DNA from: CAZESH01 sp964514665
GTDB taxonomy: Bacteria > Bacillota > Bacilli > Paenibacillales > KCTC-25726
Assembly: GCA_964514665.1 (NCBI GenBank)
Contig: CAZESH010000138.1
Location: forward strand, 1 to 10,808
Direction of reading: 5' to 3'
Length of the DNA: 10,808 nucleotides
Of the stretch, positions 5,852 through 10,808 are shown in pieces. The notes beneath the pieces were generated by a model that ran no database searches, had not been told where the DNA came from, and was given only the letters and a program-made list of their open reading frames with translations. The translations under genes were made by a program, and so were the position numbers. The first letter of the stretch is position 1. The number at the start of each line of letters is the position of its first letter.

Positions 5852-7456
5852 TTACCAAACTGCGACTGTTCCATCGGAACGCGGTTCAGTGGCACCAGCC
5901 AATACCCCGTTTTCGTTTCGCAAGATGATCTGGCCCTTTCCAAAGCTATATTGATCGACTGCCCACTCGATGTCATGCCCCTTTCTCTGCAGGGATAAGG
6001 CAATCGGTTCTGAGAATCCTCTCTCCAATTTGATTCTTCTATTATTAAGCCACTGCCAGCGGGGAGCATCCAAAGCCGCTTGCGGCGACAAACCGAAATC
6101 TACCAGACTCGTGACAACCTGAACATGACCTTGAGGCTGCATATAGCCTCCCATTACCCCAAAAGGGCCCCATGCTTTACCGTTTTTGCTTAGAAAGCCT
6201 GGAATGATAGTGTGATAAGAACGTTTCCCGCTTTCCAGACAGTTGGCGTGTCGAGGGTCAAGACTGAAGCTTGCTCCCCTGTTCTGTAAAGCGATACCCG
6301 TCCCGGGAACGACAATTCCCGATCCGAAGCCGTCCGAATTGCTTTGGATGAATGAAACCATGTTTCCTTCCTTGTCGGCGGTTGACAAGTAAATGGTTCC
6401 ACCTGCGGAAAAACTTCCCGGAGCCGGCATCAGCGCTTCTTTCCCGATCAGCTTCCTGCGTTCTCTCGCATATTCCTCGGATAACAGCTCATCCACACTC
6501 ACTTTCATTTTCTCGGGGTCCGTGATATATTCCAGCCCATCTGAGAATGCAAGCTTCAGGGCCTCGATTTGCAGATGATACGCCGCAAGTGTTTCTTTCT
6601 CATGGAATTCGAAACCATTTAGCAGATTCAACGCCATTAATGGAACAATCCCTTGACCGTTTGGAGGCAGCTCCCACACGTCTATACCTTTGTAATTCAA
6701 GCGGATAGGATCAACCCACTCAGGTTTGAAAGCGGCCAAATCAACATTTCGCAGAAACCCGCCGTGTTGACGTGAATAATGATCAATCCGATCGGCCAGC
6801 TCACCATCGTAAAAAGCGCGCGAGGCACTTTCCCCAATCTTCATCAGGGTTTCCGCATGTTCAGGAGACCGCCATATATCCCCCGCTCGCGGCGGTTCTC
6901 CGTTCGGAGCAAATATCTTGAACCATTCCTTATACATTTCCTCTTTAAAAATGGATTTATATCTGTCGAAATACCGCCTCCATTCCCTGGACAAGTCGGG
7001 AGCGACGGGGTAACCTTCCTGCGCATAACGGATTGCTGGTTGAAGCGTTTTTAATAACGGCATCCTCCCGAATCTTTCCGATAATGACGCCCATGCTGCG
7101 GGAATCCCGGGCACCGTGACCGGAATCCAGCCATAAGCCGGCATCCGATCAAATCCCAATCGCTTGACCGCTTCGATCGAGATGCCGTTCGGTGCGCGCC
7201 CGCTGGCATTCAGACCGTAAATTTTATCTTGCATCCAAACAATGGCAAAAGCATCTCCTCCAAAACCGTTGGATGTCGGCTCGATAACGACCATCGCCGC
7301 TGCTGTTGCTATGGCCGCATCGACTGCATTGCCGCCTTGTTTCAAAATGTCCATCCCGGCCTGAGCCGCCAATGCTTGAGAGGTGGCCACCATACCATTT
7401 TGGGAAAATAAAGTCATTCGTTTGGATGGATACGGATGATGCAAGTAATCTGGCAA
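5852..7456 (-). CDS. Gamma-glutamyltransferase-like N-terminal-nucleophile hydrolase (YwrD type)
   Basis: A 534-residue Ntn-hydrolase proenzyme. Family segments in order are GMVATSQALAAQAGMDILKQ (near the N-terminus), GGNAVDAAIATAA, EPTSNGFGGDAFA, LNASGRAP (with the predicted substrate arginine, R87) and, in the small subunit, GGTIYLSTADKEGNMVSF, FGSGIVVPGTGIALQNRG and GGYMQPQGH. T354 in GGTIYL is the expected nucleophile and self-cleavage point. The classical TTH-S-VVD is altered to TIY-S-TAD, and GGYMQPQGH replaces the usual glycine-rich loop; both are typical of the YwrD subgroup as I recall it. There is no signal peptide, so it probably acts in the cytosol on imported gamma-glutamyl or acyl-amide compounds. 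The start is TTG at 7456 (AGAGG 9 nt upstream), giving PDYLHHPYPSKRM after the initiator; the frame to 7546 runs through palindrome copy 3 and is not credible. Confidence 0.9.
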   Translation of the reverse strand: MPDYLHHPYPSKRMTLFSQNGMVATSQALAAQAGMDILKQGGNAVDAAIATAAAMVVIEPTSNGFGGDAFAIVWMQDKIYGLNASGRAPNGISIEAVKRLGFDRMPAYGWIPVTVPGIPAAWASLSERFGRMPLLKTLQPAIRYAQEGYPVAPDLSREWRRYFDRYKSIFKEEMYKEWFKIFAPNGEPPRAGDIWRSPEHAETLMKIGESASRAFYDGELADRIDHYSRQHGGFLRNVDLAAFKPEWVDPIRLNYKGIDVWELPPNGQGIVPLMALNLLNGFEFHEKETLAAYHLQIEALKLAFSDGLEYITDPEKMKVSVDELLSEEYARERRKLIGKEALMPAPGSFSAGGTIYLSTADKEGNMVSFIQSNSDGFGSGIVVPGTGIALQNRGASFSLDPRHANCLESGKRSYHTIIPGFLSKNGKAWGPFGVMGGYMQPQGHVQVVTSLVDFGLSPQAALDAPRWQWLNNRRIKLERGFSEPIALSLQRKGHDIEWAVDQYSFGKGQIILRNENGVLAGATEPRSDGTVAVW

Positions 7457-7477
7457 AACCCTGCACCTCTCTTTCTT

Positions 7478-7577
7478 AGACAGCGCGACAAAATAACTTC
7501 CGCTAAATGGTTGGCAAAAATCACTAACCCGCTGATATTTTGCCAACCAAAGCGGGAACTAATTTTGTCGCGCGTCC
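7478..7577 (+). repeat. 100-bp palindromic element, copy 3 (diverged)
   Basis: This copy has the same length and fold as copies 1 and 2, with 82/100 identity to copy 2 and no indels. Eight pairs of differences are compensatory (for example TAACG to CGACA on the left arm and CGTTA to TGTCG on the right). The remaining two are the outermost base and an unpaired base. The central 24 nt are unchanged. It abuts the TAA stop of the oxidoreductase gene and ends 6 nt before the ribosome binding region of the GGT-like gene. TT flanks both sides. Confidence 0.93.
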
Positions 7578-8852
7578 TTAATGTTCTCTATAAACCGTTT
7601 TTCTTTCTTTCAGCTGATTCACATATTCATCCATGGAAACCGTTTTTCCGCTCAACCTCGATTCCTCGGCGGCAAAAACAATCAGATGGCTGTTGGCAGA
7701 AATCATGCCGCCCGTAATGTTTGCACCCGGTTCTTCGTTCTCCAACTGTTTGATAAACTGCTGCATAATCAGCGTATCAGCACCATCGTGTCCGCCTTCA
7801 ATCGTTTCCGGATTAATCACTTCCCTTTTTCCGGAAAAATGCAGAATTTCGATTTCGTTATTGCCCGTATAACCGCGAAGTTCGCCAGTTGTACCCATAA
7901 TCTTGAAGGACCGGGTAACTTTGTTGGAAAAAGCGTGCATCGTAAAGGCAACCGTGATATCGTTTTCAAAAGACATATTTACCACTTGATGATCGACTAC
8001 ATCATTGTCGCAGCGGAATACACATCTTCCGTACGGTCCTGTCTTCAATGCTTCTAAACGGGCTTCAAGACTCTTATCGAGCGATACTACGTTTTGCGGC
8101 CATTCGTCTTTCTCGTTGAAATACCACTTTAATGCCGAGTAAGGACATTCATGCTCGACTTTGCAGCCGTCCGTACAGCGGGCAGTCGAGCCTTCCGGAG
8201 CGTTTTCCTCCTTGAAATAGGAAAGAGCGCCGAACGATGATACCTGCTTGCATTTCCCATTGACCAACCAGGAAATCATATCGATATCGTGCGTGCATTT
8301 CTGCAAAAGCATGGGACTCGACTCCATGGAATTTCGCCAATTCCCCCTGACAAAGCTGTGCGCCTGATGCCAAAAACCGACATTTTCGGTCCACTGAATG
8401 GTCATTACTTTACCTACAGCGCCTTGATCGATCAATTTTTTTATCGTTCCAAAAAAGGTAGAGTACCGCATTGTATGGCAGACCGACAATACTTTTCCCT
8501 GCTTTTCCGCTTCCTCGGCCATTTCCAGTGCTTCTAAAGGATCCGGCGACATCGGTTTTTCCAATAAAATGTGATAACCCAAACGAAGAGCTTTCATGGC
8601 AGGCTCATAATGATCCCGGTCCTGTGTCGTGACAACGATAGCTTCACATAGCTTGGGCAATGCGAGCATCTCCATCCAAGACTCGAATTGCATATCTTCC
8701 CCAATGCCGTGAGTTTCCGCAAAACGCTTTCTCTTCTTTTCATCCGGCTCGGCAACCGCCATGAACCGAATTTCATCAGGGCGTTTTTGCGCATAAGATC
8801 CATATGCAAACATTCCCCTGTTTCCTGCTCCGAGCAATGCAGCTTCAATCAT
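7578..8852 (-). CDS. Gfo/Idh/MocA-family NAD(P)-dependent oxidoreductase
   Basis: A 424-residue protein. Residues 1-120 are a Rossmann fold with the dinucleotide loop LGAGNRG (7-13) and the family hallmark LLEKPMS (96-102), whose K99 is the usual catalytic lysine. The C-terminal alpha/beta domain has CTHDIDM (186-192) in the active-site position. Members oxidise or reduce sugar and inositol hydroxyls or act in redox hydrolysis. The protein is longer than minimal members because of an insert with cysteines C226, C230, C236, C277 and C281, arranged CTDGC, ECPY and RCVFRC, that looks like a metal site. The ATG at 8852 follows AAGGAG at 9 nt. It is the first gene after the promoter at 8901-8928, so it heads the transporter operon. 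The substrate is unknown; by context it is the imported sugar or conjugate. Confidence 0.93.
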   Translation of the reverse strand: MIEAALLGAGNRGMFAYGSYAQKRPDEIRFMAVAEPDEKKRKRFAETHGIGEDMQFESWMEMLALPKLCEAIVVTTQDRDHYEPAMKALRLGYHILLEKPMSPDPLEALEMAEEAEKQGKVLSVCHTMRYSTFFGTIKKLIDQGAVGKVMTIQWTENVGFWHQAHSFVRGNWRNSMESSPMLLQKCTHDIDMISWLVNGKCKQVSSFGALSYFKEENAPEGSTARCTDGCKVEHECPYSALKWYFNEKDEWPQNVVSLDKSLEARLEALKTGPYGRCVFRCDNDVVDHQVVNMSFENDITVAFTMHAFSNKVTRSFKIMGTTGELRGYTGNNEIEILHFSGKREVINPETIEGGHDGADTLIMQQFIKQLENEEPGANITGGMISANSHLIVFAAEESRLSGKTVSMDEYVNQLKERKTVYREH

Positions 8853-8900
8853 GGTTCACATCTCCTTGGCTATTTTTTGAAAGAGTCCTAATTTTCTGAA

Positions 8901-8928
8901 TTTATAGTACACTATGATTTTATTTCAA
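8901..8928 (-). promoter_or_regulatory. Predicted sigma-A promoter of the oxidoreductase-GGT-transporter operon
   Basis: On the minus strand TTGAAA (8928-8923) and TATAAA (8906-8901), each 5/6 to consensus, are 16 nt apart. Upstream lies a long A/T tract (about 8960-8985) that could act as an UP element. Transcription would start near 8894, giving a leader of about 40 nt before the oxidoreductase ATG. A second possible -35, TTGACT (9002-8997), has only a poor -10. Confidence 0.7.
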
Positions 8929-8932
8929 TTAA

Positions 8933-8949
8933 ATGATTAATACAATCAC
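8933..8949. promoter_or_regulatory. Candidate operator TGATT-N5-AATCA at the transporter-operon promoter
   Basis: ATGATTAATACAATCAC has arms TGATT/AATCA around a 5-nt centre and matches the SIS-promoter site 2211-2227 at 14 of 17 positions. It touches the -35 element. Further ATGATT half-sites at 8914-8919 (inside the promoter spacer) and 8953-8958 give a 19-20 bp periodicity, about two helical turns. It is the likely site for the DeoR protein encoded at 204-974; this is inference. Confidence 0.5.
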
Positions 8950-9047
8950 TCTATGATTATTTTTTTAAAAAAAATTTAATTAGTATTATTAATATAGTCA
9001 ATTATTTGATGGAATAAATTATAGTTCTGGAGGGGGATCATCGCGTT

Positions 9048-10328
9048 TTATTTGAAACTGCAGAAATTTACCATGGTCAAAGCATAAATTTTTACTAGTT
9101 GAAAAAAATCATCCACATGAATAAACTCATCTGCCGAATGGGCATTGCCACCCGAAGGGCCGAATATCACAGCCGGGGTATTCGAGAACAGATTAAACAT
9201 AAATGCATCACACGCGAATGGAGCTCCTTGAAAAGATAAATCTTTACCGGTCACCTCCCTGCCCGCGCTTCTGAGAAAATTCAAAGCGGGATTTGCGGTA
9301 TCGATCTCCGTCCCTGGCAAAAAGCGGATTTTCATTTCAACAAAAGGCTTCATGCGACTCAAAATCTCATCCTGCTGAACAAATGGACTAATAAAATCAT
9401 TAAATTCCTTGAACAACTCCTCTTCGGCAACTCCCGGATAGCATTGCAGCCAAATATCGAGATGAGCCCGGCTGGGTACACGATCGACAAGCCCCAATGT
9501 ATAATCTCCTGCGATTGCCCCCTGTACGGAAGTCAGCAGCTCGGGGTTATTTTTGTACAAATCGGGAACAACCTTTATTTCATTTCTCCATTGACTGTAT
9601 TTTTCTACAATTTCAACAAAGCGGGCCAATGCCACAGCAGGATTGATTAATTGTTCACCGCTGTATGCCCTGCCCGATCTGCCTTCAAAAGAGACCCGAT
9701 AATAGGCTCCTCCCTGTGAAGCCGGACATATTGCCATATTCGTCGGCTCTGGGATAATGGCCAAATCGGCTTCATACCCTCTCAGCCTGCAGGCAAGCGT
9801 CCCGTTGGCTCCTCCGAATTCCTCATCTACGACAAATTCGAGGATCAAATCGCCGTCAGGTTGAAAACCGAGCTCCTTCAAGCATTTTGCCGCCATAATT
9901 GAAGCTGCCATTCCGCCCTTCATGTCAAAAAGTCCAAGCCCGTATTGCTTTCCTTCGACGATTTCACCGCCAAAAGGATCCATCGACCATTCGTCTTTAT
10001 ATCTCGGCACGGTGTCCATATGCCCGGAAAACATCAACTTTTTCTTCGAATTCCTCCCTTTCCAGACGCCGACCACGTTAGGTCTGTTCTCATAAATCCT
10101 TCCGTCATCCAAAAAAGCTTCATGCTCCCGGATTCCTGCTGCCTCATCCGGCGTAAATACATCCACCGCGAATTCGAGTTCATTCAGTGTTTTTGCAACA
10201 AAAGCTTGTACGGCAGCCTCGTTTCCGTGTGGATATAAATTTTCGCTCGGCAGCTGTACAAGACGCCGATTAAAATCCAAAATATTGTCTCTGTTTCGAT
10301 CTACCCATGAAGCAATTCTTTCAAACAT
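9048..10328 (-). CDS. M20-family zinc metallopeptidase/deacylase (ArgE/DapE-like)
   Basis: A 426-residue cytosolic enzyme of the M20 family, which removes N-acyl groups or C-terminal amino acids with a two-metal centre. Visible catalytic elements are SGHMDTVP (101-108; metal ligand H103 and D105), GLFDMKGG (132-139; bridging D135), VDEEFGG (167-173; base E169 and ligand E170), PEPT (193-196; E194) and GGNAHSADEFI (393-403; H397). The dimerisation/lid domain is at about 200-310; where the family usually has GxxxH, this protein has GRSGRAYSGE, so the lid histidine appears to be R220. The ATG at 10328 follows AAGGGGAG and overlaps the MFS gene's stop (ATGTTTGA), so the two are coupled. A longer frame to 10364 has no ribosome binding site. 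The substrate is unknown; an N-acylated amino acid or sugar conjugate is plausible. Confidence 0.92.
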   Translation of the reverse strand: MFERIASWVDRNRDNILDFNRRLVQLPSENLYPHGNEAAVQAFVAKTLNELEFAVDVFTPDEAAGIREHEAFLDDGRIYENRPNVVGVWKGRNSKKKLMFSGHMDTVPRYKDEWSMDPFGGEIVEGKQYGLGLFDMKGGMAASIMAAKCLKELGFQPDGDLILEFVVDEEFGGANGTLACRLRGYEADLAIIPEPTNMAICPASQGGAYYRVSFEGRSGRAYSGEQLINPAVALARFVEIVEKYSQWRNEIKVVPDLYKNNPELLTSVQGAIAGDYTLGLVDRVPSRAHLDIWLQCYPGVAEEELFKEFNDFISPFVQQDEILSRMKPFVEMKIRFLPGTEIDTANPALNFLRSAGREVTGKDLSFQGAPFACDAFMFNLFSNTPAVIFGPSGGNAHSADEFIHVDDFFQLVKIYALTMVNFCSFK

Positions 10329-10808
10329 CAGATAAGCTCCCCTTTTTAGTTTCATCGTTTTCATACATTAACTGCTTCCTGTCAATACAAAAAATGATCA
10401 ACAGCTGTGTGCAGGCAATGAGAAATACAAAACCTTCTGCGGAAAAAACACCGGCGATCAAAACAAGAAGAAAAAATAAAGAAATGGAAACGGCCCGCCC
10501 GATATTCATAATGCTTTCATAAATCACAACGGATTCCACGCGAAGCTGGCCTTTTAACGGGAGCCTGTCGGTCAAAGAAAAGTAATAGGTCATCATCGTA
10601 TTCTGCAGCCAAGGATTAAAGAAATTTTGAATGGCCATAAACCAGATGACGGCCCATCCCGAGTGACCTCCCAGGAGAATTAAAGCACCTGCGACAAAGC
10701 CGATTCCCGAGATCAGCACATAGGAGTACATATTTCGATCCGAACCGATTTTCAACTGAAAATAGCTGGCTGCAACCGAAATAAGGGAAAACACAACAAC
10801 CAAATAAC
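10321..10808 (-). CDS. MFS-type membrane transporter, C-terminal part
   Basis: The last 162 codons of a gene that continues beyond the window edge. The sequence is strongly hydrophobic with about five membrane segments, for example SLISVAASYFQLKIG, ISGIGFVAGALILLGG, GWAVIWFMAIQNFFN, ISLFFLLVLIAGVF and FLIACTQLLIIFCI. The loop RLPLKGQLRVESVVIYES, followed by MNIGRAVSI, resembles the cytoplasmic loop between helices 9 and 10 in a group of Bacillota MFS transporters. It ends with a short charged tail, YENDETKKGS followed by LSDV. The stop TGA lies inside the start of the M20 gene (8-nt overlap), which suggests that the transporter and deacylase serve one compound. Direction and substrate cannot be told from this fragment. 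Confidence 0.75.
   Translation of the reverse strand, partial: YLVVVFSLISVAASYFQLKIGSDRNMYSYVLISGIGFVAGALILLGGHSGWAVIWFMAIQNFFNPWLQNTMMTYYFSLTDRLPLKGQLRVESVVIYESIMNIGRAVSISLFFLLVLIAGVFSAEGFVFLIACTQLLIIFCIDRKQLMYENDETKKGSLSDV

Noticed and set aside
7457..7546. N-terminal extension of the GGT-like protein up to an ATG at 7546
   Set aside because: The extra codons are translated from palindrome copy 3, have no family similarity, and lack a ribosome binding site; the TTG at 7456 gives the normal family N-terminus.
1003..7577. Palindromes as CRISPR repeats
   Set aside because: The copies are kilobases apart in different orientations, with no regular spacers and no cas genes.
7581..8057. 158-codon plus-strand frame opposite the oxidoreductase gene
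   Set aside because: It is antisense to a clear enzyme gene and has no recognisable domain; such frames arise from codon bias.
8960..9002. TTGACT at 9002-8997 as the main promoter
   Set aside because: Its only reasonably spaced -10 (TAAATT) is weak, while the element pair at 8923-8928 and 8901-8906 matches better and gives a shorter leader.
10329..10364. ATG at 10364 as the start of the M20 enzyme
   Set aside because: It lies inside the MFS gene without a ribosome binding site; the ATG at 10328 has AAGGGGAG and the coupled-overlap layout.

Overview
The window looks like chromosomal accessory DNA of a spore-former of the Paenibacillus/Cohnella kind (Bacillota). The grounds are moderate GC, strong AAGGAG-type ribosome binding sites, three TTG starts, a Gram-positive lipobox on the sugar-binding protein, and a CUT1 sugar ABC transporter without its own ATPase, as in Bacilli that share one MsmX-type ATPase. 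Genus is inference. All recognisable genes lie on the minus strand, so they are read here from high to low coordinates.

Layout in transcription order. (1) 10808-9048: the C-terminal part of an MFS-type transporter, translationally coupled to an M20 zinc deacylase/peptidase. (2) 9047-8853: an AT-rich gap holding a good sigma-A promoter and a candidate operator. (3) 8852-2432: Gfo/Idh/MocA oxidoreductase, YwrD-type gamma-glutamyltransferase-like protein, sugar-binding lipoprotein and two CUT1 permeases, closed by a strong hairpin at 2374-2422. (4) 2431-2158: a gap with a second promoter carrying the same operator motif. (5) 2157-1: an AgaS/GlmS-like SIS isomerase/deaminase, a DeoR-family repressor and the start of a class II aldolase that runs off the window.

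How the genes may work together (inference): the transporter brings in a sugar conjugate; the oxidoreductase, GGT-like hydrolase and M20 deacylase process it; the SIS enzyme isomerises or deaminates the sugar phosphate; a kinase not in the window phosphorylates it again; and the class II aldolase splits the bisphosphate. The DeoR protein is the likely repressor of both promoters, through a shared inverted repeat TGATT-N5-AATCA.

The most striking signal is not a gene. Three copies of a 100-bp near-perfect palindrome (1003-1102, 4257-4356, 7478-7577) sit in intercistronic gaps, between a stop codon and the next ribosome binding site. Copies 1 and 2 are identical but inverted. Copy 3 differs from copy 2 at 18 positions, 16 of which form eight compensatory base-pair changes, while the 24-nt centre is invariant. 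Each copy is flanked by a matching dinucleotide (TA or TT). This points to a mobile palindromic element whose folded form is under selection.
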